From Cryptosporangium aurantiacum (GTDB lineage Bacteria; Actinomycetota; Actinomycetes; Mycobacteriales; Cryptosporangiaceae): a stretch of 64,000 nucleotides of DNA. The position numbers and the translations under genes were made by a program. A model generated the notes under the pieces. That model worked only from the letters and a program-made list of their open reading frames with translations. It did no database searches and was not told the origin of the DNA. The first letter of the stretch is position 1. Each line of letters opens with the position of its first letter. Positions 52,022-60,841 of the stretch are shown here, in pieces. The stretch spans positions 417,563 to 481,562 of the forward strand of contig NZ_FRCS01000007.1 in assembly GCF_900143005.1 (NCBI RefSeq), given 5' to 3'.

Positions 52022-53377
52022 ATGAGCAGCAACCGACCCGCGATCGCGTCTGCGGTCGAGGGCGTCATCGTCGGCGCCCGCGCCGACCTGGAGCGGCTGG
52101 TGCGGATCCCGAGCATCTGGGCCGACCCGGCGCACGCCGCCGACACCGAGGCCAGCGCCGCCGCGGTCGCCGCACTCGCCGAGGCGCTGAATCCGGAGAG
52201 CGTGCGGATCATCCGTGCCGACGGTGGCGCGCCGGCCGTCGTCGCGCGCTGGCCCGCCCCGCCGGGGCAGCCGACCGTGCTCCTCTACGCGCACCACGAC
52301 GTCCAGCCGACCGGCGGTGACGCGCTCTGGACCAGCCCGCCGTTCGAGCCGACCGAGCGGAACGGCCGGCTGTACGGCCGCGGCGCCGCCGACGACAAGG
52401 CCGGCGTCATGACCCACCTCGCGGTGCTGCGCGCCTACGGCGGTGCGCCGCCCGTCGGGGTGACGCTGTTCGTGGAGGGCGAGGAGGAATCCGGCTCCCC
52501 GACGCTGCCCGCGCTGCTGCGCGAGCACCACGAACTGCTGGCCGCGGACGTCATCGTGATCGCGGACTCGGCGAACCCGGCCGTCGACGTCCCCGCGCTG
52601 ACGACCAGCCTGCGCGGGCTCGTCGACGTGGTGGTCGAGGTGTCGATGTTGGAGAACCCGGTGCACTCCGGCGTCTACGGTGGCCCGGTCGGTGACGCGC
52701 TGACCGCGCTCTGCCACACGCTCGCGAGCCTGCACGACGAGAAGGGCGAGGTCGCGGTCGCCGGGCTGCGCCGCAACACCGGGACCGACGCGGCGACGCT
52801 GGACCAGCCGGAGGCGGAGTTCCGGGCCGAAGCGGGCGTGCTCAACGGCGTCGAGATGCTCGGCTCCGGCACGCTGGCCGAGCGGATCTGGCACGCACCG
52901 GCGGTCGCGGTGCTGGGGATCGACGCGCCCGCGGTTGCCAACGCGTCGAACGTCCTGCTGCCGCGGGCACGCGCGTTCGTCAGCCTGCGGGTGGCGCCCG
53001 GTGAGGACGCGGTGGCCGCGCGCGACCTGCTCTCCGACCACCTGCGGGCACACGTGCCGTGGGGAGCGCACGTCGAGGTCGCGCCGGCGTTCGGGGTGGC
53101 CGAGCCGTTCGCCCTGGACACGCGCGGTGCCGCCTACGACGCCGCCCGGCGGGCGTTCGCCGAGGCCTACGGCAACAGCACGGTCGAGATCGGGATCGGC
53201 GGGTCGATTCCGTTCATCGCCGAGTTCGCGCGGACGTTCCCCGGTGCGGCGGTGCTGGTCACCGGCGTCGGCGACCCGGCGAGCCGGTGGCACGGCATCG
53301 ACGAGAGCCTGTCGCTGCCGATGTTCACCACCGCGGTCCGCGCCGAGGCGTTCCTGCTCGACGAGCTGTCCCGCTAG
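52022..53377 (+). CDS. M20-family metallopeptidase (dipeptidase)
   Basis: A 451-residue M20 peptidase. Metal and catalytic motifs: LLYAHHDVQPTG, GRGAADDKAGVM, VEGEEESGSP, IADSANP and a late WHGIDESLSL. The dimerisation lid (about 200-310) is present. It should cleave dipeptides or related amides using two zinc ions. It starts 6 bp after the mutarotase gene and overlaps the convergent gene by 4 bp. Confidence 0.9.
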   Translation: MSSNRPAIASAVEGVIVGARADLERLVRIPSIWADPAHAADTEASAAAVAALAEALNPESVRIIRADGGAPAVVARWPAPPGQPTVLLYAHHDVQPTGGDALWTSPPFEPTERNGRLYGRGAADDKAGVMTHLAVLRAYGGAPPVGVTLFVEGEEESGSPTLPALLREHHELLAADVIVIADSANPAVDVPALTTSLRGLVDVVVEVSMLENPVHSGVYGGPVGDALTALCHTLASLHDEKGEVAVAGLRRNTGTDAATLDQPEAEFRAEAGVLNGVEMLGSGTLAERIWHAPAVAVLGIDAPAVANASNVLLPRARAFVSLRVAPGEDAVAARDLLSDHLRAHVPWGAHVEVAPAFGVAEPFALDTRGAAYDAARRAFAEAYGNSTVEIGIGGSIPFIAEFARTFPGAAVLVTGVGDPASRWHGIDESLSLPMFTTAVRAEAFLLDELSR

Positions 53378-54339
53378 CGCTCCACGAGTTCAGCGAGGTC
53401 GGTGAGGCTGGACACCAGCGCCGCGACCTGCCGCAACGCGTGCCGGTGGCACTCCGCGACCGCCACGGTGAGCGCGGGCACGGCGTGTGCGGGGGAGTCG
53501 GCGTCATCCGCCAGCCGCACCACCTGGTCGGCGAGCGCGGCGGCCCGCTCCTGCACGTGGCCCCGCACGGCCGCGACGAGCGCCTGCGCGGCCTCGGCGC
53601 AGAGGGCGATCGCGGTCGCGGTGCCGACCAGCCCGGCGATCGCGTCGAGGTTGTGCGTCATCAGCCCGAGGTACTGGTCGACGTCGCGTCCGGGCCAGGC
53701 CAGCACCGGGCGCAGCGTGCGTTGCAGGTCGGAGCGGACGGCGTGCAGGTCGGCCGCGGTGCCGTGCAGCGCTGCGGCCTGGGCGGCGACGACGACCGGG
53801 TAGCCGGTCAGCCCACGGAGGACGCCCCGCACCGGGTCGACGTAGCTCGTCGTCCAGTCGAGCCCGCGCGCCGGGAGCACGGCGAGCGGGTCAGCGCTCA
53901 GCAGCATGTCCCTGGTCGGTAGCGGGACGCCGGGTAACAGCGGCGTCAGGGCCGGGTCGATCCACTCGCCGTCGGTGATCCGGGCGTGGAGATGCGCGTA
54001 CTGGGCCGGGGACCGCTGCAGGATCTGCGGGCTACGGATGACGACCGGCGCGGGGACCGGATCGTCCGCGATCGTCTCCCGGGCCGCGACGGAGTCCCAG
54101 AGATCGTCGGCGAACAGCGCGAAGTTCTCGGCCACGTACTCGACGAGTTCGGCCTGCCGGACCGTGACCCGCTCCAGCGCGTCGGCGATCCACCCGGACA
54201 GCGACCCGAACGACGCGTCGTCCCAGCGCAGTTCCCGGCACGCCGACCCGACGGCGGCCAGCCGGAGCCGCACGGTGGAGATCTGGGCGGCGTGCGCCTC
54301 CAGCGTCCGGACGTCCGGCACCGGGCCGTCGAACCTCAT
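53374..54339 (-). CDS. Hypothetical helical protein
   Basis: A 321-residue, largely alpha-helical soluble protein. The first 90 residues (two helices, with WDDASFGSLSGWIADALERV between them) resemble WXG100/LXG-like segments by length and W-x-G-like content, but no secretion signal is clear. The rest has alanine-rich helices. No family can be named. Confidence 0.6.
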   Translation of the reverse strand: MRFDGPVPDVRTLEAHAAQISTVRLRLAAVGSACRELRWDDASFGSLSGWIADALERVTVRQAELVEYVAENFALFADDLWDSVAARETIADDPVPAPVVIRSPQILQRSPAQYAHLHARITDGEWIDPALTPLLPGVPLPTRDMLLSADPLAVLPARGLDWTTSYVDPVRGVLRGLTGYPVVVAAQAAALHGTAADLHAVRSDLQRTLRPVLAWPGRDVDQYLGLMTHNLDAIAGLVGTATAIALCAEAAQALVAAVRGHVQERAAALADQVVRLADDADSPAHAVPALTVAVAECHRHALRQVAALVSSLTDLAELVER

Positions 54340-54458
54340 CCGCCCTCCAAAACCTCGGCTGTGGCGATCTTGCCGGTGCCGCGCTCGGCGTTGTGCTCGC
54401 GGTCCCCGGGACCGATGCTGGAGGGTGCCGGAGGAGGTGGCCGCTGACCGAGCGAAGG

Positions 54459-55463
54459 ATGATCGCGCTCGTCGTCGGGATCGTCGTGCTGGCGATGGCC
54501 GGCGGCGCGTTCGTCGGGATCACGGTGACCGGGATAGCGGGAACCGAGGACCGGCCCGCACCGCGGCGGGCGAGCCCGGCGGCTCCGGCGCACGACCGGC
54601 CCGGGCCGGTGACCGCTGACTTCGTGGCGATCGAGAAGGTCCCGCGCGTGCGGGCCGCTCCGGCGCCGGACGGCACGCTCACCGCGCAGTGCGGCTCCAA
54701 CGAGGACGGCCACTACAACTCCGACAACATGATCGTCACGCCGGGCATCACCAACGGCGCGCACCACCTGCACGACTACGTCGGTAACACGACCACGTCC
54801 GCCGCGTCCACCGACCGCAGCCTGGCGGCCGCGCCGACGACCTGCCGGGACCGCGGCGACCGGTCGGCGTACTACTGGCCGGTGCTGCGCGACCTCGTCG
54901 ACGCGACGAAGCAGGCCCGGTTCCCCGGCGAACAGGAGTCTGATCGGAACGTGGGCCTGGTGCTGCGCCCCACGGCGTCGCTGGTCTTCTCCGGCAACCC
55001 GTTCGCGCCGGTGGTCGCCCCACCGCAGTTCCTCCGGGTGATCACCGGGGACGCCAAGGCGGTGACCGGCGGCGGCCGGAACGCACACGCGCGGTTCACC
55101 TGCCGCGGGTTCACCGACCGGGTGACGACCGACCGGTACCCGCTCTGTCCGGACGGCCGCGGCCTCACCCGGATCCTGGAGTTCCCGAGCTGCTGGGACG
55201 GCCGCAACACCGACAGCGCGAACCACCGCACGCACGTCGTCTTCCCGGACGCCCGGGGTGCGTGCCGGGCGGGAACGGTGCCGATCCCGAAGCTCACGAT
55301 CACGCTGACCTACGACGTGCCGGTCGGGGCGTCGTTCGCGATCGACAGCTTCCCCGACCAGCGGCGGGCACCGCTCACCGACCACGCGGACTTCGTCAAC
55401 GTGCGCACGCCCGCCTCGACCGACCGGCTCGTCGACTGCCTCAACGCCGGACGCCGCTGCTGA
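54459..55463 (+). CDS. DUF1996-domain exported protein
   Basis: A 334-residue protein with an N-terminal signal/anchor (LVVGIVVLAMAGGAFVGITV) and a DUF1996 domain, recognisable from HLHDYVGNTTT, YYWPVLRD, EFPSCWDGRNTDSANHRTHV and the Cys pairs. The family is common in fungi and actinobacteria; function unknown, possibly carbohydrate-related. The ATG at 54459 has GAAGG directly before it; a CTG at 54444 has the better-spaced GGAGGAGG, so the start is uncertain. Confidence 0.82.
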   Translation: MIALVVGIVVLAMAGGAFVGITVTGIAGTEDRPAPRRASPAAPAHDRPGPVTADFVAIEKVPRVRAAPAPDGTLTAQCGSNEDGHYNSDNMIVTPGITNGAHHLHDYVGNTTTSAASTDRSLAAAPTTCRDRGDRSAYYWPVLRDLVDATKQARFPGEQESDRNVGLVLRPTASLVFSGNPFAPVVAPPQFLRVITGDAKAVTGGGRNAHARFTCRGFTDRVTTDRYPLCPDGRGLTRILEFPSCWDGRNTDSANHRTHVVFPDARGACRAGTVPIPKLTITLTYDVPVGASFAIDSFPDQRRAPLTDHADFVNVRTPASTDRLVDCLNAGRRC

Positions 55464-55504
55464 CCGAGAGCATGGGTCGCCGAACAGTGGGTATCGGAAC
55501 TCGC

Positions 55505-56230
55505 ATGAACACCAACGCAGGCGGTCGGAGCGCGGTCTCAGCCGACACGGCGTTGAGCCTGGCCGAGCTCGGCCGCATCGCCCTCGCCGACACCCCGCTG
55601 GAGCAGGTGCTCGAGCGGGTCGCGGTGCTGGCCAGGGACACGATCCCGGGTGCCGACGAGGTCTCGGTGACGCTGCTGGTCAACGAGCGGCCCCGGACCG
55701 CCGCGTTCACCGGGACGCTGGCCCTGGAGCTGGACGAGCGGCAGTACCGGAACGGGTTCGGGCCGTGCATGGACGCCGGACGCGGCGGCGAGACGCTGTT
55801 CATCGCGGACATGGCCACCGAGACGCGCTGGCCGGACTACACGCCGGGCGCGGCGGCGTGCGGCGCGACCAGCAGCCTGTCGGTGCCGCTACCGGTCCAG
55901 GAGCACATCATCGGCGCCCTGAACATCTACGCCACGACCCCGGACGCGTTCGACGAGCGGGCCGGTGAGCTCGGCACGCTGTTCGCCGGCTACGCCGGGG
56001 TCGCGGTCGCCAACGCCCACCTGTACGCCTCGACCGCGGAGCTGGCCGAGGGGATGCGCGCCGCGATGGCGTCCCGTGCCGTCATCGAGCAGGCGAAAGG
56101 CGTCCTCATGGCCGAGCACGGCTGCACGGCCGAGCAGGCGTTCACCCAGCTCACGCGAATGTCACAGAACGCCAACCGCAAGCTGCGCGAGGTCGCGGCC
56201 GCGGTCGTGGCGCGGACGCGCCGGGAGTGA
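55505..56230 (+). CDS. GAF-ANTAR regulator
   Basis: A 241-residue protein. A GAF domain (about 15-165) is followed by an ANTAR RNA-binding domain with ASRAVIEQAKGVLMAEHGC and AFTQLTRMSQNANRKLREVA. Such proteins act as antiterminators by binding paired hairpins in leader RNA, in response to a ligand or phosphorylation. The start at 55505 is chosen; ATG 55472 is also open. Confidence 0.9.
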   Translation: MNTNAGGRSAVSADTALSLAELGRIALADTPLEQVLERVAVLARDTIPGADEVSVTLLVNERPRTAAFTGTLALELDERQYRNGFGPCMDAGRGGETLFIADMATETRWPDYTPGAAACGATSSLSVPLPVQEHIIGALNIYATTPDAFDERAGELGTLFAGYAGVAVANAHLYASTAELAEGMRAAMASRAVIEQAKGVLMAEHGCTAEQAFTQLTRMSQNANRKLREVAAAVVARTRRE

Positions 56231-56246
56231 CCGAGGTACAGTCGGG

Positions 56247-56276
56247 GATGCCCCCGGAGGGGAAGCCGGGGGCATC
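56247..56276. terminator. Bidirectional hairpin terminator
   Basis: Perfect 11-bp inverted repeat (GATGCCCCCGG / CCGGGGGCATC) with an 8-nt loop between convergent genes, followed by TTCAT on the plus strand. Confidence 0.75.
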
Positions 56277-56288
56277 TTCATGCCCTGC

Positions 56289-57491
56289 TCACAGCAGCCC
56301 GTGGCGCGGCGGTGGTGTGCGCGACAGCGTCCAGCGGCCGATGTGCTGGACCTTCCACCGTTCGGGGTCGTGCAGCGTGTGGGTCCGCGCGTCCCGCCAG
56401 AACCGGGACAGGTTGAGCGAGTCCGACGCCGCCCGGGTGCCGCCGAGCTCGAACAGCGCCGACGCGACGTCCACCGACGCGCGGCTGGCGGCGACCTTGG
56501 CCACCGCCGTCGCGATCGATGCCGCGGCCGCGGTCTCGGCCGTCAGCGCGGCCTCGGCGGCGTCGATCGCGGCGCCGGCCTCGCGCAGCAGCGCCTCCGC
56601 CGCGCGAACCGCGATCTCGAGCTCACCCGCGCGCTGGATGAGCAGCGGATCGTCGGCCGCGCGGTCGACACCGGCCTCGAACCACGGCCGGGCCCGCCCG
56701 GCCTGCTCGGTACCCGCGGCCAGTGCCCCGCGCGCGAGACCGACGTCCAGCGCGGCGTGCAGCAGCTGGGCGCGAGCGCCGTACGTCGTCGGCCCTTCGA
56801 ACAGCGCGTTGTACGCCACGACCGCGTCCTCGTCGACGACCGCGCCCTCGAGCCGGACCGTGCCGCTGGCGGTGGTCCGCTGGCCCATGCCGTCCCAGTC
56901 GTCGTCGACCGCCACCCCCGGCGTCTCCCGGCGCAGGTAGACCAGTGCCTTCGGCACCGGTGCGCCGTCCGGCACCGGGACGCCTGCCCGCACGGCGCGG
57001 ACGACGAGCCAGTCGGCGAACAGCGCGCCGGTGCTGTAGTACTTCACGCCGTCGAGCACGTACGTGCCGTCCTCGCGCGGGCTCAGCGTCGTCGCGTCGT
57101 CGGTGATCGTCCGTCCGCCGCGCTCCGACTGGGCGTTGGCGAACCGCGCTCCGGCCAGCGCCTCGGCGAAGAACCGCTCCTGCTGGGCCTCGCTGCCGGT
57201 GCGTCGCAGCGCGTCGAGGAAGACAAAATGGCTGTGCGGGATCTGCGCGATGCTGGCGTCGGCGGCCGCGAGGATCGCGAACACGGTCGCCAGCGTCGTG
57301 GCGGGCACCTCGGCACCACCGAACCGGGCCGGTACCGCGATGCCGAGGAGCCCGGAGCGCGAGAGCTCGTCGAGCTCGGTGCCGGGGAGCCGGCGGGTCC
57401 GGTCACGGTCGGCAGCGCCGGCGGCGAACGTGCGCGCCAGCTCCCCGGCCACCGCCTCGGCCTCGGCGGCGGAGCGGATCACCTGCGTCAT
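56289..57491 (-). CDS. Acyl-CoA dehydrogenase-family monooxygenase (SfnB/DszC-like)
   Basis: A 400-residue flavoprotein of the SfnB family. FGGAEVPATTLATVF and IPHSHFVFLDALRR are near the N-terminus, then FANAQSERGGRT, with YSTGALFADWLVV and DDWDGMGQRTTASGTV in the middle domain and DSLNLSRFWRDARTHTLHD at the end. The last motif marks SfnB/DszC-type enzymes, which use FMNH2 to oxidise organosulfur or similar compounds rather than acyl-CoAs. The ATG at 57491 has AGGACAG upstream. A partner flavin reductase is not beside it. Confidence 0.88.
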   Translation of the reverse strand: MTQVIRSAAEAEAVAGELARTFAAGAADRDRTRRLPGTELDELSRSGLLGIAVPARFGGAEVPATTLATVFAILAAADASIAQIPHSHFVFLDALRRTGSEAQQERFFAEALAGARFANAQSERGGRTITDDATTLSPREDGTYVLDGVKYYSTGALFADWLVVRAVRAGVPVPDGAPVPKALVYLRRETPGVAVDDDWDGMGQRTTASGTVRLEGAVVDEDAVVAYNALFEGPTTYGARAQLLHAALDVGLARGALAAGTEQAGRARPWFEAGVDRAADDPLLIQRAGELEIAVRAAEALLREAGAAIDAAEAALTAETAAAASIATAVAKVAASRASVDVASALFELGGTRAASDSLNLSRFWRDARTHTLHDPERWKVQHIGRWTLSRTPPPRHGLL

Positions 57492-57581
57492 CGAGCTGTC
57501 CTGTAGGGCATCCGCCAACGATAGAGCGAGCCCGCATCGGTGCAGCCGCACGGGGCGGCCGCCGAGCCTGCCCGCTCGCCG

Positions 57582-58226
57582 TCACGACGGCGGGGGAGTG
57601 ATCGGGGCCAGCCAGAGGCCGACCAGCGCGTCGATCAGGCCGGTGGACGCCTTCGCCCAGCTCACCCACGGCTCGTGCTGCCCACCGGCGAGCGCGCGCT
57701 CGCAGTCGGCCAGCAGATTGACGACGAGCTGCCGGGTCATGTAGTTGCGCTGCAGCCGCACCTCGACCGGCATCGGTGGGGCGCACCGGTTCAGGCCCTC
57801 GAGGATCTCGCCGAGCATCGGGTCGGAGAGGGACTCGGCGACGACGATCTCGTGGTACCCCGGATCGGCCATCACCTGCGCGCTGAAGCGGGCGTACCAG
57901 GTGGGCGTGCCGAGCGAGTCCAGGTGCTCGGTCGCCGGGCGGACCCAGCAGGAGATCCAGTCGCGCGGGTCGTCGGAGCCCGCGATCCGGGCGACGAGTT
58001 CCCGCCGCCGGTCCGCGATCAGCCGGTTGTGCCGCCGGACGATCGCCGTGACCAGGTCGGCCTTGGTGCCGAAGTGGTACCCGACCGCGGCGTTGTTGCC
58101 CTGCCCCGCGGCTTCGCTCACCTGGCGGTTCGACACCGCCGACAGGCCTCGCTCGGCGAACAGCTGCTCTGCCGCGTCCAGGATCGCGTCCCGGGTCGCG
58201 CTGGAGCGGTCGGTACCGGAGCGCAA
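57582..58226 (-). CDS. TetR-family transcriptional regulator
   Basis: A 214-residue regulator with the N-terminal helix-turn-helix AILDAAEQLFAERGLSAVSN, then VSEAAGQGNNAAVGYHFGTK. The ligand domain covers the rest. It is divergent from the MFS gene, with an operator-like palindrome between them, so it probably represses that transporter. Confidence 0.88.
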   Translation of the reverse strand: MRSGTDRSSATRDAILDAAEQLFAERGLSAVSNRQVSEAAGQGNNAAVGYHFGTKADLVTAIVRRHNRLIADRRRELVARIAGSDDPRDWISCWVRPATEHLDSLGTPTWYARFSAQVMADPGYHEIVVAESLSDPMLGEILEGLNRCAPPMPVEVRLQRNYMTRQLVVNLLADCERALAGGQHEPWVSWAKASTGLIDALVGLWLAPITPPPS

Positions 58227-58260
58227 TGTTCACCTCGCTGTGACTGAGTGCACCCTACAA

Positions 58261-58282
58261 AGAGTTGCGTTAGGCAACCTCT
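58261..58282. promoter_or_regulatory. TetR operator-like palindrome
   Basis: GTTGC-N5-GCAAC lies inside the longer imperfect repeat AGAGTTGCGTTAGGCAACCT, 35 bp upstream of the TetR start and 57 bp upstream of the MFS start. Likely TetR-binding site. Confidence 0.6.
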
Positions 58283-58338
58283 TCGGCGAGTGTAAGTCAA
58301 GCAACTGATTTAATTCGACGAGACAAGGGTCCTCCTTC

Positions 58339-59796
58339 GTGCGAACCACAACCGACCGGACCAACCTCGTGGTGGCCGTGCTGGCGCTGGGTGGCATCGC
58401 GGTGTCGCTCATGCAGACGCTGATCATCCCGCTGATCCCGGAGCTGCCGTCGCTGCTGAACGCCTCGGCGGGCGACGCCGCGTGGGCGATCACCGCGACG
58501 CTGCTCGCGGCCGCGGTCGCCACGCCGGTCGTCGGCCGGCTGGGCGACATGTTCGGCAAGCGGCACCTGCTGCTGTTCAGCATCGCGCTGATGGTCGTCG
58601 GGTCGGTCGTCGGGGCCCTGAGTGACAGCCTGACGCCGATGATCATCGGCCGGATCCTGCAGGGCGCCGCCGCCGGTGTCATCCCGCTCGGCATCAGCCT
58701 GATGCGTGACACCGTGCCGCCGGAGAAGCTCGGATCGGCGACCGCGCTGATGAGCGCCTCACTGGGAATCGGCGGCGCCCTGGGCCTGCCCGCGGCCGCG
58801 TTGATCGCCGACCACGCCGACTGGCACGTGCTGTTCTGGGTGTCCGCGGCGCTCGGCGCGATCGTCGGGGCGCTGGTCGTCGCGTTCGTGCCGCACTCGA
58901 CCGTGCGGACCGGCGGACGCTTCGACTTCGTCGGCGCGGTCGGGCTGTCGGCCGCGCTGGTCAGCCTCCTGCTGGCGATCTCCAAGGGCAGTGACTGGGG
59001 CTGGACCAGCGGGCTCACGCTCGGACTGTTCGCCGCCGCCGTGGTGCTGCTCGGAGCCTGGGGCTGGTGGGAGCTGCGCAGCGCCGAACCGCTGGTCGAC
59101 CTCCGGATCACCGCCGGACGCCAGGTGCTGTTCACCAACGCCGCGTCGATCGGCCTCGGCTTCTCGATGTTCGCGATGTCGCTGGTCATCCCGACACTGC
59201 TGCAGCTGCCGGTCGTCACCGGCTACGGCCTCGGCAAGAGCATGCTCGCGGTCGGCCTGGTGATGGCCCCGTCCGGCCTGGTCATGCTGGTCGCCGCGCC
59301 GCTCTCGGCCAAGATCGCCCAGGTGCGCGGCTTCAAGCTGACGCTGATCCTCGGCGCGGTGATCGTGGCCGTCGGTTACCTGTCCGCCGCCGTGATGATG
59401 GACGAGATCTGGCAGTTGGTCCTCGCGAGCTGCGTCATCGGCGCCGGTATCGGGTTCGCGTACGGCTCGATGCCCGCGCTGGTGATGGCGGCGGTGCCGC
59501 GCACCGAGACCGCGGCCGCGAACAGCCTCAACACGCTGATGCGTTCGCTGGGGACGTCGTTCGCCAGCGCGGTGGGCGGCGCGATCCTCGCGAACATGAC
59601 CGTCGCGCTCGGCCCGGTCTCGGTGCCGTCGCAGGACGGCTTCCGGGTCGTCCTGGCGATGGCCGCCGGTGCCGCGCTGGTCGCCGCGCTGCTGGCCACG
59701 TTCATCCCGCGGCGCGGCACGGCAGCCGAACCGGCCGTGGTCCCGAACACGGCGGCGCCCGTGACGTCGTCCGAAGAAGTGCCGGTCGCGGGCTGA
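58339..59796 (+). CDS. MFS transporter (DHA2/EmrB-QacA-like)
   Basis: A 485-residue transporter with about 14 transmembrane helices. Motif A is GRLGDMFGKRHLL; motif C-like glycine-rich helix ASLGIGGALGLPAAA is typical of drug/H+ antiporters. GTG start. Probably exports a toxic compound; induced when the adjacent TetR binds its ligand. Confidence 0.9.
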   Translation: MRTTTDRTNLVVAVLALGGIAVSLMQTLIIPLIPELPSLLNASAGDAAWAITATLLAAAVATPVVGRLGDMFGKRHLLLFSIALMVVGSVVGALSDSLTPMIIGRILQGAAAGVIPLGISLMRDTVPPEKLGSATALMSASLGIGGALGLPAAALIADHADWHVLFWVSAALGAIVGALVVAFVPHSTVRTGGRFDFVGAVGLSAALVSLLLAISKGSDWGWTSGLTLGLFAAAVVLLGAWGWWELRSAEPLVDLRITAGRQVLFTNAASIGLGFSMFAMSLVIPTLLQLPVVTGYGLGKSMLAVGLVMAPSGLVMLVAAPLSAKIAQVRGFKLTLILGAVIVAVGYLSAAVMMDEIWQLVLASCVIGAGIGFAYGSMPALVMAAVPRTETAAANSLNTLMRSLGTSFASAVGGAILANMTVALGPVSVPSQDGFRVVLAMAAGAALVAALLATFIPRRGTAAEPAVVPNTAAPVTSSEEVPVAG

Positions 59797-59814
59797 CCCG
59801 CACCTCCACGCCAC

Positions 59815-59846
59815 CGGCCGGGTGGACAAGCGCGTCCACCCGGCCG
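59815..59846. terminator. Bidirectional hairpin terminator
   Basis: Perfect 13-bp inverted repeat (CGGCCGGGTGGAC / GTCCACCCGGCCG) with a 6-nt loop between the convergent MFS and nitroreductase genes. Confidence 0.75.
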
Positions 59847-59856
59847 TCGTGCGCGG

Positions 59857-60291
59857 TCAGACGCGCGCGAGGATCACCAGGGGAAGGTCGCGCTCGGTCT
59901 TCGTGCGGTACAGGTCGTAGCGCGGGAAGACCTCGGTCATCCGCTCCCACAGCGCCGCCTTCTCGGCGGCGTCGGCGGTCCGCGCGGTGGCCGCGAACAC
60001 CTCGGAGCCGACCTGAACCGTCACGGCCGGGTCGGCGGTCAGGTTGAGGTACCACGCCGGGTGCCGGTCCGCTCCGCCGTTGGACGCGACGAGCAGGTAG
60101 TTCTCGCCGTCGCGTCCGTAGATGAGCGCGGTGCGCCGCAGCGCGCCGGTTCGCCGGCCACGGGTCGTCAGCAACAACGTCGGTGACCCGTGGTAGTTGT
60201 GGCCGACGCGGCCGTCGGTGTCCAGATACGAGCGGACGTGTTTGGCGACCCACCCGGTCGGGCTGTCGGTGATCTGGTCGTTCTCGGTGAT
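59857..60291 (-). CDS. Deazaflavin (F420)-dependent nitroreductase-family protein
   Basis: A DDN-type split-barrel protein; homologous reading starts near ITENDQITDSPTGWVAKHVR and continues GHNYHGSPTLLLTTRGRRTG, LIYGRDGENYLLVASNGGAD, then HPAWYLNLTADPAVTVQVG. These are hallmarks of F420-dependent nitroreductases. With the ATC at 60291 the length is 144 residues, normal for the family. No ATG, GTG or TTG exists in frame between the upstream stop and that point. A ribosome-binding site (GAGGAG) sits exactly before the ATC. A TTG at 60177 would delete conserved residues. Confidence 0.75.
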   Translation of the reverse strand: MTENDQITDSPTGWVAKHVRSYLDTDGRVGHNYHGSPTLLLTTRGRRTGALRRTALIYGRDGENYLLVASNGGADRHPAWYLNLTADPAVTVQVGSEVFAATARTADAAEKAALWERMTEVFPRYDLYRTKTERDLPLVILARV

Positions 60292-60368
60292 GGTGCGCTC
60301 CTCGGGCCGGGACTCGACGCGACGAGTCTGCTCCGTCGAGCACGGTTACCGTCAAGAGGAAACGACCG

Positions 60369-60384
60369 CTTGACTCGGTTCAGA
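60369..60384. promoter_or_regulatory. Putative Fur operator at second Fur gene
   Basis: CTTGACTCGGTTCAGA matches the furA-katG box at 47260 in 12 of 16 positions and stands 21 bp before the start codon, nearly the same spacing. Confidence 0.5.
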
Positions 60385-60405
60385 ACGCCATGGACCCTGA
60401 GCGGG

Positions 60406-60834
60406 ATGGCTTCGGAGACCGAGATCGAGTTACGCGAGGCGGGCCTGCGGGTGACGAGGCCGCGCCTCGCAGTGCTCGACGTCCTCGCGGACCATCCGCA
60501 CGCGACCGTCGAGGTGATCACGGAACTGGTCCGGGAGCGGCTCGGCACGGTCTCCACCCAGGCCGTGTACGACGTGCTCGCCGCCTGCGTCGCGGCCGGG
60601 CTGGTGCGGCGGATCGAGCCGGCCGGGTCGCCCGCGCGGTTCGAGCGGGAGAGCGGCGATCGCCATCACCACCTGGTCTGCCGCTCCTGCGGCCGGGTCG
60701 CCGACGTCGGCGGGCTGACCGGTGACGCGGCGTGCGTGGCGCCCGCGGACGCTGCCGGTTACCTGGTCGAGGAGACCGAGATCGTGTTCTGGGGCTGGTG
60801 CCCGCACTGCCTGCGGGAGCAGGCCAGAGACTGA
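60406..60834 (+). CDS. Fur-family repressor (FurA paralogue)
   Basis: A 142-residue Fur protein closely similar to the FurA at 47296: LRVTRPRLAVLDVLADHPHA, VSTQAVYDVLAACVAAGLVR, HHHLVCRSCGRVADVGG and CPHC. In the segment after CRSCG a cysteine present in FurA (ADVDC) is replaced by glycine. No katG follows; the next gene is convergent. It may regulate an unlinked target or crosstalk with FurA at shared boxes. Confidence 0.88.
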   Translation: MASETEIELREAGLRVTRPRLAVLDVLADHPHATVEVITELVRERLGTVSTQAVYDVLAACVAAGLVRRIEPAGSPARFERESGDRHHHLVCRSCGRVADVGGLTGDAACVAPADAAGYLVEETEIVFWGWCPHCLREQARD

Positions 60835-60841
60835 CCTGACC

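Noticed and set aside
54403..54415. Palindrome GGTCCCCGGGACC upstream of the DUF1996 gene
   Set aside because: Half-sites are in the opposite order to DevR boxes, and GC-rich palindromes of this size occur by chance in such DNA.
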